From JBOIBN01 sp050739575 (GTDB lineage: Bacteria > Pseudomonadota > Gammaproteobacteria > JAKDMP01): DNA of 36,822 nucleotides. Numbering within the stretch: the first letter of the stretch is position 1; every line of letters starts with the position of its first letter. The notes under the pieces are model-generated. The model saw only the letters and a list, made by a program, of their open reading frames with translations, was not told where the DNA came from and made no database searches. The stretch lies in contig JBOIBN010000020.1 of assembly GCA_050739575.1 (NCBI GenBank), positions 1 to 36,822 on the forward strand, given 5' to 3'. Positions 17,606 through 25,566 of the stretch are shown here, piece after piece. A program made the translations under genes and the position numbers.

Positions 17606-17637
17606 GCAGCCCTTGCACAGCATTAAACGCCTTATTT
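17606..17637. repeat. 32-bp direct repeat, copy 1
   Basis: This 32-bp stretch matches 20784-20815 at 29 positions; all three differences are transitions. The shared core includes CAGCATTA and ACGCCTTATTT. It lies between the dead cupin gene and the MscS gene. Together the copies flank about 3.2 kb holding mscS, a DUF5062 gene, a reductase gene and a lipoprotein gene. Confidence 0.6.
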
Positions 17638-17777
17638 TTCTTCATGACAAGTGATTCTGCCTGGAGGAGCGACTTCGGGATACTGTTAAATGAAGTGGAA
17701 CAACGCGCGCCGGCTGATTAGACACGGCACGTGGTTTGCGCATATTATTCCGGCAGGGGGCGGCGAACGAAACAGAG

Positions 17778-18710
17778 ATGCCTTTGCAAAAAGCGTTGAC
17801 GGATCTGCTCGGAAAGCTCGAAAACTGGGGTCACGGCCTGCTCCTGCTGCTGCCGAATATCGTCATAGCGCTCCTCGTCGTGCTGCTGTTCTGGCTTCTT
17901 GCCAAACTTCTGGACCGGGTGCTGCGCAAGGTACTGAGGCGTTTTTCCGTCGGCCACGAAGTCATCGACCTCACGGCGATCGCGGTCTTCATTTTCACTA
18001 CGATAGCGGGTCTTTTCGTCGCGCTCGACGTGCTGGGCCTCGACAAGACGGTCACTTCGCTGCTCGCCGGAGTCGGCATCCTAGGCCTCGTGCTCGGACT
18101 TGCCTTCCAGTCCACGGGCGAGAACTACGTTGCCGGCATCTATCTATCCATCCAACGACCCTTCCGGGTCGGGCAGATCATCGGCAGCGGCGACTACTTC
18201 GGCGTGGTCGAGCGGATCGCGCTGCGCTCGACCTGGCTGCGCGTACCCGAGGGTCAGTTGGTCTATCTGCCCAACAAGAAGATTTTCGACAATGAGATTA
18301 TCAATTACAGCGAAAGTGGAAAGCGTCGGATAGACCTTCAGATAGGAATTTCCTACGGTGAGAATCTGGAGAAGGTGAAGCGGGTGGCGACCGAAGCCGT
18401 CGCAGCCATCGAAAACCGCGATCAGAACCGGCAGGTCGAGTTTTTCTACGACGGCTTCGGCGACAGCTCGATAGATTTCGAGATCCGCTTCTGGATCGAC
18501 TTCTACCGCCAGCCGGACTATCTCGCGGCGCGCAGCGAAGCGGTGATGCGCATCAAGCGTGCCTTCGACGAGAACGGCATCACGATCCCGTTCCCGATCC
18601 GCACGCTGGACTTCACACGCGGCATCGGCGGCGAAACACTGGCAACGCAACTCCGCGGCCTAAATCTCGCCGGCGAATCGCCGCCAGCGGACAAAAACGA
18701 CGCGGGATAA
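17778..18710 (+). CDS. Small-conductance mechanosensitive channel (MscS family)
   Basis: A 310-residue MscS-like channel. Two N-terminal helices precede the pore helix TM3, which spans LLAGVGILGLVLGLAF into the segment VAGIYLSIQRPFRVGQII (residues 95-135). The beta domain follows with VYLPNKKIFDNEIINYS, and the C-terminal alpha/beta domain ends with a polar tail. These channels open on membrane tension to release solutes during osmotic downshock. The ATG at 17778 keeps the usual N-terminus; a TTG at 17736 would add 14 residues without a better ribosome site. The residues QSTGENYVAG replace the more usual QD-LSN-F-G type sequence at the TM3 bend, a variant seen in many short homologues. Confidence 0.9.
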   Translation: MPLQKALTDLLGKLENWGHGLLLLLPNIVIALLVVLLFWLLAKLLDRVLRKVLRRFSVGHEVIDLTAIAVFIFTTIAGLFVALDVLGLDKTVTSLLAGVGILGLVLGLAFQSTGENYVAGIYLSIQRPFRVGQIIGSGDYFGVVERIALRSTWLRVPEGQLVYLPNKKIFDNEIINYSESGKRRIDLQIGISYGENLEKVKRVATEAVAAIENRDQNRQVEFFYDGFGDSSIDFEIRFWIDFYRQPDYLAARSEAVMRIKRAFDENGITIPFPIRTLDFTRGIGGETLATQLRGLNLAGESPPADKNDAG

Positions 18711-18789
18711 TGCAAGGCTGAATCGTCGCAAGGCCGCGGAAACGGCTTAATAAAGCGCCAGCCCGCGCGGCCCTTCGTATACGACGCCT

Positions 18790-19050
18790 CTACCCCAAAA
18801 GCGGATGCCCTTCGGGCAGGCTCTTCGAATACCAGATGGCGAGCTTGTGGCGCATGGTTTGCTGGGAAACCTGGTCCTCGGGCAGCGCCTGGATCAGCTT
18901 GTCATGCACCAGCAGGCGATAGATGTAAAGAATCTTCTCCGGAGCCGAATCCGTCGGCTCGAATATCGCCGCACGCCGGGCCTCCGCATATTTCATGCCG
19001 GCGATGATCGCCTCGTGAACCAGTTCCGTTTCATGCTTCAGTTTTTTCAT
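18790..19050 (-). CDS. DUF5062 family small protein
   Basis: An 86-residue soluble protein, helical in appearance and charged. It begins MKKLKHETELVHEAIIAGMKYAEARR and contains EKILYIYRLLVHDKLIQALP and MRHKLAIWYSKSLPEGHPLL. These match my memory of the DUF5062 family, a short proteobacterial family without known function. It is a single gene between the convergent mscS and an upstream reductase gene on the same strand (110 bp apart). Confidence 0.65.
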   Translation of the reverse strand: MKKLKHETELVHEAIIAGMKYAEARRAAIFEPTDSAPEKILYIYRLLVHDKLIQALPEDQVSQQTMRHKLAIWYSKSLPEGHPLLG

Positions 19051-19159
19051 CTCGTCCTCGGCCGTTCCACCAAGTCTAATGTCCCGCTTTCGCTCGGCAG
19101 CGTCAAGTTACGAGATCTTGCGCCAGAGAAATGGTTCCTGCACTTATCGACGCTGTCGA

Positions 19160-19807
19160 TTACGCGCGCTTGCGAAGGAAGACGTGCATGGCGCGTTCGC
19201 CCGCGACGTAATTCGCGCATTCGTAGCCCAGGGCGCGCATATCGATGTCATGCAGGAGATGCTCTCCCGAACCCAGCAGAACCGGGCAGACTGCGAGATG
19301 CAGCTCGTCGATCAAGCCAGCGCGCAGGTACTGCCTGATCGTGGAAACACCACCGCCGAGACGAACATCGCGACCGCCCGCCGCAGCACCTGCCTGCTCC
19401 AGCGCGGCCTCGATGCCTTCGGTGACGAAGCAAAATTCCGTCCCACCCGCCATCTTGAGAGGCGTCCGCGGATGATGCGTCAGCACGAAGACGGGCGTGT
19501 GATACGGCGGCTCGCCACCCCACCAACCCTTCCAGTTGTCGTCCGGCCACGGTCCGCGAACCGGACCGAACATGTTGCGCCCGAGAATCCAGGCGCCGAT
19601 TCCCTCGAAGCCCTGCTCCGCGATTCCGTTGTCGACACCCGTCTCGCCGTCGCCTTGGGCGTGCATCTTGCGCCACACGCGCGTATGGAAGAACCACTCC
19701 ATCAACTCGGCCCCCCTGACTCCGAGCGGATTCTGGAGATCCTGATCAGGCCCGGCGCCATAACCGTCGATGGAGATCGCAAAACTGTTGACGCGAAGTT
19801 TCAGCAT
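19160..19807 (-). CDS. Dihydrofolate reductase / RibD C-terminal-like protein
   Basis: A 215-residue member of the RibD_C/DHFR-like reductases. The N-terminus is VNSFAISIDGYGAG; GAWILGRNMFG (GRNMFG motif), TPVFVLTHHPR and GGGVSTIRQYLRAGLIDELHLAVCPVLLGSG follow, which together mark the NADPH-binding fold. The ATG at 19807 (MLKLRVNSF) is chosen because the upstream extension to 19855 runs into a dispersed repeat. These proteins are common stand-alone genes with no settled substrate. Whether it reduces a pterin or something else is open. Confidence 0.85.
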   Translation of the reverse strand: MLKLRVNSFAISIDGYGAGPDQDLQNPLGVRGAELMEWFFHTRVWRKMHAQGDGETGVDNGIAEQGFEGIGAWILGRNMFGPVRGPWPDDNWKGWWGGEPPYHTPVFVLTHHPRTPLKMAGGTEFCFVTEGIEAALEQAGAAAGGRDVRLGGGVSTIRQYLRAGLIDELHLAVCPVLLGSGEHLLHDIDMRALGYECANYVAGERAMHVFLRKRA

Positions 19808-19868
19808 CGCCTTTACCGTTGCCTGTTCAGTAGGGCAAAAGGAGTCAGAACCCATTTTCTTATTTCAC

Positions 19869-20645
19869 TTATTCCTTGTCCTTGAAGCCGAACCATTTGT
19901 ACAGTTTCTTCCGGATCAGGAACAAGATCAAGGCGAAGACGATGCCTATTAATGTTCCCCAGAAAGTCAGGAAATGATCCCACGTAATTTGTCCAAGTTT
20001 CGACAGTCCACCTTCTATGACGCCTTTCTTGTTCACGCTGACCTTGACTGAGACCGATTTCGCCGATTTCGGTACCGGCGTTCCACTGCAATCCGTCGAG
20101 TCGTAAAGAGCGACGTCTGCACCGACTGTAAATGTGCCCGATTGGGTCGGGGTCAGCGTGAATCGGACTTCCGAGCCACTCGGGACGATTTTTTCACAGA
20201 TACTCTCTTTGGGCTCGACGTCAATTCCAAGCGTGTACGGCGTAACCTTGGCCGTATTGCCCGAGGCCCCTAGCGCTTCCGTTTCAGAAGCCATACCCGC
20301 CTGATCGGGTTGCTGAATACAACTTGCTTCACCCGGCACGCCGATACATACGCTAAGTTCGCCCGGGGGACCGGGCATCTGCATCTGTTGGGTAGCCGAG
20401 ACCGTAACGGAATATTTATCGAGATCCGCGGACGGGACTCGAGCAACTCGGTATTGCTTCGCATGTTTAGGGCCTTCGGCAGGCGGCGGCGGAGGCGGCG
20501 AAGCCGGTTCTGCGGCTGCGGGAGGCGGAGGCGCCGCTTTCTCCGACCTGCTGCAAGCGGTAATGCCGGCGGCCAGCGGTACAACGATGGCAATCGCCAA
20601 GAGTACCTTCAGAATCTTTCCCCTGTTCGTTCCGCCTTTTTTCAT
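19869..20645 (-). CDS. Lipoprotein with C-terminal membrane helix, function unknown
   Basis: A 258-residue protein with an N-terminal lipoprotein signal ending ITAC (lipidated Cys31), preceded by a basic start (MKKGGTNRGK) and GGAGGG ribosome site. A proline/alanine-rich linker (residues 37-55) follows, then a soluble region of about 170 residues with beta-rich appearance and four cysteines (VCIG, SCIQ, ICEK, DCSG). Near the C-terminus is a hydrophobic helix (about 227-244) followed by a very basic tail, RKKLYKWFGFKDKE. A protein that is both lipidated and has a second membrane anchor with a positive-inside tail is unusual. I do not recognise the family. Confidence 0.7.
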   Translation of the reverse strand: MKKGGTNRGKILKVLLAIAIVVPLAAGITACSRSEKAAPPPPAAAEPASPPPPPPAEGPKHAKQYRVARVPSADLDKYSVTVSATQQMQMPGPPGELSVCIGVPGEASCIQQPDQAGMASETEALGASGNTAKVTPYTLGIDVEPKESICEKIVPSGSEVRFTLTPTQSGTFTVGADVALYDSTDCSGTPVPKSAKSVSVKVSVNKKGVIEGGLSKLGQITWDHFLTFWGTLIGIVFALILFLIRKKLYKWFGFKDKE

Positions 20646-21164
20646 TGATCCCTCCATTGTATTCCAACGCCCAATTTCAACCGCTTGCTCGCGAAGCGAA
20701 CATACCGGCCCCCTCCTCACCTTTTTTCATTAGCGCCTCCGACGTTGCGGATCAACCCCCGCTTCGTAATCTGGCGCTGCGCGGCAGCCTTTGCGCAGCA
20801 TTAGACGCCTTATTTCACCCCCTTGCAAGCGCTACCCGCGAGACGCACGCAAGGGCGCCGCCGCGGGCCGTCATCGGTCCCCCGCAGGGGCGTTTTCCGT
20901 GACCCGATGCGGGCGTAATATAGGCATCTCCGCTACCCGATCGGCGGGAGGTTCACCATGGCCTCGATCAATCGCGGAAACCCCGGGAAACCGTTTTCGG
21001 CCATGTTGTGCCGCGGCTTGGCGTTGCCGTTCCGGTCGACTGTGGAAAGTCCAGCCCACCATCAAACTCGTCAACGCCACCGCCCTCGTCGCCATCACTG
21101 CGATGCCGGCGTTCGGCACCGACGGACCCCATTCAACCCCAACAGACAACCCTAGGAGATGGCT
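20646..21164. other. 519-bp gap without a convincing full gene
   Basis: The gap separates two divergent genes. It contains a 17-codon open frame on the minus strand (20730-20677) with its own GGAGGC ribosome site and a start, ATGAAAAAAGG, almost identical to that of the lipoprotein gene downstream. It also holds copy 2 of a 32-bp direct repeat (20784-20815). A plus-strand stretch near 21058-21120 reads KLVNATALVAITAMPAFGTDG, which looks like an export signal but leads into no mature protein, since the frame ends at 21183 over the protease start. It may be a decayed leader. Confidence 0.4.
20784..20815. repeat. 32-bp direct repeat, copy 2
   Basis: This copy matches 17606-17637 at 29 of 32 positions, in the same orientation and 3,178 bp away. 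It lies in the gap between the lipoprotein and papain-like protease genes. Confidence 0.6.
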
Positions 21165-21935
21165 ATGTCGAAATCAAAAGTGAATGGCTGGTACGGGTGG
21201 ATACCCGACCGGCCGGATTATCGGGACAAGCTCTATGCCGCCATCGCCACACCGCCGAAGAAGCTGCCCTCAAAGGTGGATCTGAGGGCGGGCTGTTCGT
21301 CCGTGGAAAACCAGGGAAATACCAGCAGTTGCACGGCCAACGCGCTGGTCGGTAATCTGGAATTCCTCGAAAAGAAAGCCAGCCGGCCGGCGGTGAATCT
21401 GAGTCGCCTGTTCATTTATTACAACGAACGAGCGATGGAAGGCGACGTCAACTCGGATCAGGGAGCGGCTATCCGCAACGGCGTCAAATCGCTGGTCAAG
21501 CAAGGCGTCTGCCCCGAAAGCGAATGGCCCTTCAAGATCGCCATGATTAAAAGGAAGCCGTCCGCAGTCTGCTACAAGCAGGCCGCCGATCATCGGATCA
21601 CATCCTACCATCGCATCATCGGATTGAAGCAGATGCGGGAGTGCCTGGCGGAGGGTTATCCGTTTGTCTTCGGCTTCACGGTTTACAGTGCATTCGAATC
21701 AGCCGCCATCATCAAAACGGGCAAGTTGAATCTGCCCAAGCCCGGCGAAAAAAGCTGCGGCGGTCATGCAATTTGTGCCGTCGGTTATAACGATGCAACG
21801 AAACGATTGCTGATCCGTAATTCCTGGGGCGCCGACTGGGGCATGAAGGGCTACTTCACGATGCCCTACGACTACGCGTCCAACAACAACCTTGCAGACG
21901 ATTTCTGGACCATCCGCGCATTTGAAAACGAATGA
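21165..21935 (+). CDS. Papain-like cysteine protease (C1 family)
   Basis: A 256-residue papain-fold peptidase without signal peptide or propeptide. The oxyanion-hole Gln50 and catalytic Cys56 lie in ENQGNTSSCTANA, the catalytic His201 in SCGGHAICAVGYND, and Asn219 in IRNSWGADWGMKGYF, so all active-site residues are present. The N-terminal GWIPDRPDYRD motif is typical of prokaryotic C1 proteases. I choose the second of two near ATGs (21165) because AGGAG lies six bases upstream; the first, at 21159, is directly adjacent to it. It is divergent from the unusual lipoprotein gene. Cytoplasmic location is predicted; targets are unknown. Confidence 0.88.
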   Translation: MSKSKVNGWYGWIPDRPDYRDKLYAAIATPPKKLPSKVDLRAGCSSVENQGNTSSCTANALVGNLEFLEKKASRPAVNLSRLFIYYNERAMEGDVNSDQGAAIRNGVKSLVKQGVCPESEWPFKIAMIKRKPSAVCYKQAADHRITSYHRIIGLKQMRECLAEGYPFVFGFTVYSAFESAAIIKTGKLNLPKPGEKSCGGHAICAVGYNDATKRLLIRNSWGADWGMKGYFTMPYDYASNNNLADDFWTIRAFENE

Positions 21936-22105
21936 GCCGTCAATTCGAATCCAGCCCGTTGCCGCCACAAGCATGCAAAGCGCAAACACATCGCCAAAGA
22001 CCTTCGACCGACGCCTGAGCCGTTGCGATCGTCTCCCCTGCTCCTGCGGAACGGCCTGCGGAAGAGGGTAAAAAGCGACGCCGCGTGCTTATTCGTTATA
22101 TCAGT

Positions 22106-23830
22106 TCAGGGGCGATCCTGGTAAAGGTGCAGGGCGCGTGCGCGCAGGCTATCGACGGGCGCTTCGCCAATTGCCAGTGCCTCGACCAAAGCTTCGTTTT
22201 CCCGCGCGCGCATGGCGTTGAGCGCGTTGCCGACTTCATGCGCGAGGCGGCTTAGAAGGGTTCGTTCCGCGGGGGTGTACTGTTCGGAACGGGCGCCGCA
22301 GACGAGCGCACCGAGGAGCGTCCCGCGCACCGTCATTGGAAATGCGTATCCATTCGCTCCGAGAGCGCTATGAAGCCCGTTGAGATCCTGTTCCCGTCGC
22401 TCCGCGCGCAGGGCCACGAAGGCGCGGTCGTCCAGTTTGATCAACGGTGGAAACGTTTGCGCGCCGCGATTTCGGAGTAAACGGTAACCGTCGGGCACGC
22501 GTTCGTAAAGAGCTACCCCGAGTGCGCCGATGCTGCTCGTCGTCTCGTCGACGGTCTGATCGAGCAGTTCGTTTTCGCTTTCGATGAAATGACACTGGGA
22601 GGCGAAACGTTCCAGCGCGGTCGCGGCCCGATACTGCGAGCGGAAGAACACCAGTTCGATCGCACGGTTGATGCGCCCACGCACAACGTCGAATCCAAGG
22701 CCCATCGCCACCGAGACCACGACGGTCAGGAATAGCCCCGCCTTCTGATTGAGTGCGGTGTTCTCGATGATGGTCTGGAGCAAGGCGAAGAGCCCGACGA
22801 CAAGGCCGGCGCTCAGCGAGAAAGCGATCGCGCGATTGACCACGAAGGACAGCACCACCACCCGGTGGCGCAGCACGGCGTAGAGCAACCCCGTCAGAGA
22901 GACGATGGTCACCACCCACCACGCCCCGATCCCCCAAGCCGTCGTGGCGTGGGAAATGTTGTTCCAGTAGATGGATGCGATGAACAGCGCCAGGCTCCAC
23001 AGAATCCATCGGATGCGCAGCCGCCGCTCGGCGGATGCCCGACGGTAGCCGGCCAGGATGGTAAGGAGAGGCAGGGTCACCGCAAGCAGGAACAGGGCGA
23101 GCGGTACGATTTTCCAGGCCGCATTTCCGAGTCCCATGTAGCCCAAGGCGACAATGGTGACATTGCCGGCGATTTGGTAGGCCGTCACGCCAATGACGGC
23201 CGCCACGAACAGGACGAGAAACGCCAGCCGCGTGCGGTGGCTCAACGCATCGCGCACCAGGGCGAGCGCGGTCAGGAACAGCCCGGCCAGCAGCAGCGGC
23301 AGGATGGCCACGTCGCTGAATAACGCTGCCGGAAGCAGGATCCCGACCGAAAAGGGCAGCGACAAGAATGTATTGCCGATGATGCCGAGCCCGAACAGGC
23401 TCAAACCCCAAGCCAGCCAGTCTCGTCCCCACCACAGGGTGACGAGCCCGAGCACGAGCAGGATGGCCATGACCAGCGCATCCAATACGCGCGCGTCGAC
23501 GGGCTGATAATGCGGCGGCAGCGTAAACGTTACGGTCATCGTTGCGCCCGCCCGCCGCACGACGAAGGACAGGGGCGTACCGACCGGAGCGTGGCCTATG
23601 GCAAACAAAATGCGGGTGGCAACGGTCTGATCGCGCAGGCCGATGCGATCGCCCGCATGCAGGCCGCGCGGCATCGCGTAGTGAGGATCGGGTTGGACTA
23701 CGAGAGAGTACGCCCCCGCCGGCTGCGCGTTGAAAGGGAGCACGCCGGAGCGCGGGTAAAGAAGTATGGCGAGAAAGCAGCCTACGCCGATCAGCGTCGC
23801 CAGCAGCCGGATTGTCAACAGTCGGGACAT
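22106..23830 (-). CDS. Membrane sensor with N-terminal periplasmic domain and GAF domain, no kinase
   Basis: A 574-residue protein. A first helix (about 8-26) leads to a short extracytoplasmic domain with PDZ-like phrases (RGLHAGDRIGLRDQTVATR). Eight or nine hydrophobic helices follow (about 110-380), then a cytoplasmic coiled link (RAIELVFFRSQYRAATALERFASQ) and a GAF-like domain (about 405-545) with LGALVCGARSEQYTPAERTLLSRLAHEVGNAL. The C-terminus stops about 30 residues after the GAF, where histidine kinases or PP2C phosphatases of similar layout carry their catalytic domain. It probably senses a membrane or periplasmic state and signals through a partner. It is a single gene. The domain reading is from patterns only. 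Confidence 0.7.
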   Translation of the reverse strand: MSRLLTIRLLATLIGVGCFLAILLYPRSGVLPFNAQPAGAYSLVVQPDPHYAMPRGLHAGDRIGLRDQTVATRILFAIGHAPVGTPLSFVVRRAGATMTVTFTLPPHYQPVDARVLDALVMAILLVLGLVTLWWGRDWLAWGLSLFGLGIIGNTFLSLPFSVGILLPAALFSDVAILPLLLAGLFLTALALVRDALSHRTRLAFLVLFVAAVIGVTAYQIAGNVTIVALGYMGLGNAAWKIVPLALFLLAVTLPLLTILAGYRRASAERRLRIRWILWSLALFIASIYWNNISHATTAWGIGAWWVVTIVSLTGLLYAVLRHRVVVLSFVVNRAIAFSLSAGLVVGLFALLQTIIENTALNQKAGLFLTVVVSVAMGLGFDVVRGRINRAIELVFFRSQYRAATALERFASQCHFIESENELLDQTVDETTSSIGALGVALYERVPDGYRLLRNRGAQTFPPLIKLDDRAFVALRAERREQDLNGLHSALGANGYAFPMTVRGTLLGALVCGARSEQYTPAERTLLSRLAHEVGNALNAMRARENEALVEALAIGEAPVDSLRARALHLYQDRP

Positions 23831-23934
23831 ATGCGAGCCGGATCCCCGGTTCGCAGATTATCGCACGCGTGAACTGCTTGCAGTCGCTCGCCGAGATGCC
23901 GGCGAGCAACCTGATCGTGAGGTTTTGCAGAAGT

Positions 23935-23963
23935 CAGTTTAGATCCGGGATCAATCGAATCTG
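23935..23963 (+). repeat. Dispersed repeat, CAGTTTAG..TCAATCGA type
   Basis: A 29-bp stretch starting CAGTTTAG and ending TCAATCGAATCTG, matching 26623-26651 with three differences. Here the second arm of the hairpin seen in the other copies is lost. It lies in the 277-bp gap upstream of the GAF sensor gene. Confidence 0.55.
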
Positions 23964-24107
23964 AGCTGGCTGCACATTGTCAAACTGTGCGTCGGTCGTT
24001 CAACCGTTGCCGGGCGAGAATTCGGGTTTCAAGCGAGCCGATGAGGCGTATACTGCCGCCACCGAGGGCGCAGAATAAGCCCCACGATGCAGGGAGATAA
24101 TCCCGCT

Positions 24108-24696
24108 ATGGCCGCACCCGAACCGTTCGTCATGTCCATCGGGACTTTCGTATCGAAGAATCCGGAGATCCTGCTGACGCTGCTCCTTCCCGCCGTCCAC
24201 TATTGGTGGAACCGGGTCAAAAACAAATACGACACCAGCAACCGGAAGCAGTCTTTGCGGCAGCAAATCGCGGAGCTCCTCAAACAACGCGAGTCACTGG
24301 CCAAGGTCGCGGAAATGGAGCACGGCAGCACGTGCTCGACGGTATAGAAAACGACTTGAAGATGCTAATCGCTGCGCTGATTCCGGTGCAAACTGCCGCT
24401 GAAAACCACCCCAAGGCGCCGCACCGCAACATGCTGGCGCGGTGGTTATTGCTGTACAAACCTTCGGGAGTGGTTTCCTGGATACTCCACCTGCTCTTTT
24501 ACGCGTATATGGCGTTTATCATCTATTGGCTGATTATCATCATTGAGCTGATGAGATTCTTTCCTCGTGGGAGGGTGGTAAGGATTCGCCCGGCGCGCTG
24601 GTAGGAGCGGCCGTGTTTCTCATTCCCGCGTATTTCCTGGTCGTGCTGACGCACTACCTCGAGCGGAAGAGATTACTGCGGACTGCCTCGGCCTAA
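24108..24696 (+). pseudogene. Frameshifted membrane-protein gene
   Basis: Three overlapping frames together give one plausible protein of about 195 residues. Frame one starts at ATG 24108 (MAAPEPFVMSIG) with ILLTLLLPAVHYWW and a coiled-coil (KQSLRQQIAELLKQRESLAKV), and stops at 24347. Frame two, entered near 24315-24335, continues HVLDGIENDLKMLIAAL and a long helix FYAYMAFIIYWLIIIIEL. Frame three, entered near 24550-24580, ends SPGALVGAAVFLIPAYFLVVL and THYLERKRLL, stopping at 24696 inside a terminator hairpin. Charge, hydrophobicity and the terminator argue for one original gene. Either it is dead or the assembly has two indels here. I do not recognise the family. An ATG at 24087 is an alternative start. 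Confidence 0.6.
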
Positions 24697-24710
24697 GACG
24701 GCCGAGTTTT
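24687..24710 (+). terminator. Rho-independent terminator
   Basis: CTCGGCC (24687-24693) and GGCCGAG (24700-24706) form a perfect 7-bp GC-rich stem with a six-base loop that contains the stop codon of the frameshifted membrane-protein gene; TTTT follows. Confidence 0.65.
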
Positions 24711-24909
24711 GCAAACTGCGTGTTTGGTGCCGGCAGCTTTCGAGCAGGAATTACTGTACGCGCGCATTTTTTCATTTTTTTCCTCACAGAATTCACACCT
24801 GTCTCTACAACTGACACGGCGTGGATAAATCGAGTCCGTCCCTCGTAATCCGAACGGTTTTCCCGCGACAGACTCCGGCACTACGTCAAGGTCCGCAGTG
24901 CGGGATCAG

Positions 24910-25488
24910 CTACTTGCCCGCGGCACTGCCGGGCGGGAACTTGGCGAACATCTTGACGATGCCCTCATCAAGCTTGCCGTACCCGTCACCGGCCGAGCTG
25001 GGCAAGGTATGCGTGACCGTTCCATGCCAGATGGCTTGCTTGGTTTTCGTATCGAACATGTCGAGAACCAGTGTGCCCACATCGTAGGTGGTCATCGTCG
25101 TCCGCGAACTGACCTTACTCACCCCAGCGCCGTGGTATGGGTAGCCACGGTATGGGTAGCCACCGTATCGTTGCCAGCCCCAGCCGGCGTAGGTAGTACC
25201 CGTATAGAAAGTTTGCATAGTCAGTTCCTGGTTAGTAGCCACATGCGCGACCAGGGTGACATCGCCGTTGGCGGACTCGGTCCAGCCCCTGGCCTGCAGT
25301 TGCGCGTTGATATCGGCAACGATGCGTTGTGCGGCCAGCGGATTCTTGGCCTTGGGCTTGGCGCCCCACGTGAACGAGCAATACTGGGAAAAATCCGTAC
25401 CGGGCGCACTTTCCGTGGTGACCGTGGGTGAACTGCTGGCGCAGGCGGCGAGTATCAGAGGAACCAGCAAAACGGCAAGACGTTTCAT
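24910..25488 (-). CDS. DUF4136 family lipoprotein
   Basis: A 192-residue putative outer-membrane lipoprotein. The start at ATG 25488 (MKRLAVLLVPLILAAC) has an AGGTG site and gives a perfect lipobox with Cys16. The mature part shows the DUF4136 pattern: a tyrosine/phenylalanine-tryptophan entry (CSFTWG), NPLAAQRIVADINAQLQARGW, GDVTLVAHVATNQ, a glycine/tyrosine-rich loop, TYDVGTLVLDMFDTKTKQAIWHG, and a C-terminal helix. The loop GGYPYRGYPYHG is encoded by two tandem 15-bp copies. Function unknown; members are common in Gram-negative bacteria. A single gene, convergent with the frameshifted gene. Confidence 0.88.
   Translation of the reverse strand: MKRLAVLLVPLILAACASSSPTVTTESAPGTDFSQYCSFTWGAKPKAKNPLAAQRIVADINAQLQARGWTESANGDVTLVAHVATNQELTMQTFYTGTTYAGWGWQRYGGYPYRGYPYHGAGVSKVSSRTTMTTYDVGTLVLDMFDTKTKQAIWHGTVTHTLPSSAGDGYGKLDEGIVKMFAKFPPGSAAGK
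25136..25165. repeat. Tandem 15-bp duplication inside the DUF4136 gene
   Basis: Two head-to-tail copies of GGTATGGGTAGCCAC on the plus strand encode the repeated GYPY(R/H) loop of the DUF4136 lipoprotein. In-frame slippage would lengthen or shorten this loop without breaking the gene. Confidence 0.7.
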
Positions 25489-25566
25489 CGGCGTGCACCT
25501 GCTTTTGAGGATGCCAATAGTACTGGGCAACGAAGGGCAATGCAAGGACGCCGCGCGGCGACTGCC

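Noticed and set aside
17606..20815. Integron attC sites at the 32-bp repeats (ATTAGACGCC resembles attC core text)
   Set aside because: No paired R/L boxes with the right spacing, no integrase gene, and genes lie on both strands rather than as cassettes.
22368..23909. 513-codon open frame overlapping the GAF sensor gene in another frame on the same strand
   Set aside because: Arginine/alanine-rich shadow; the other frame has membrane helices and a GAF domain.
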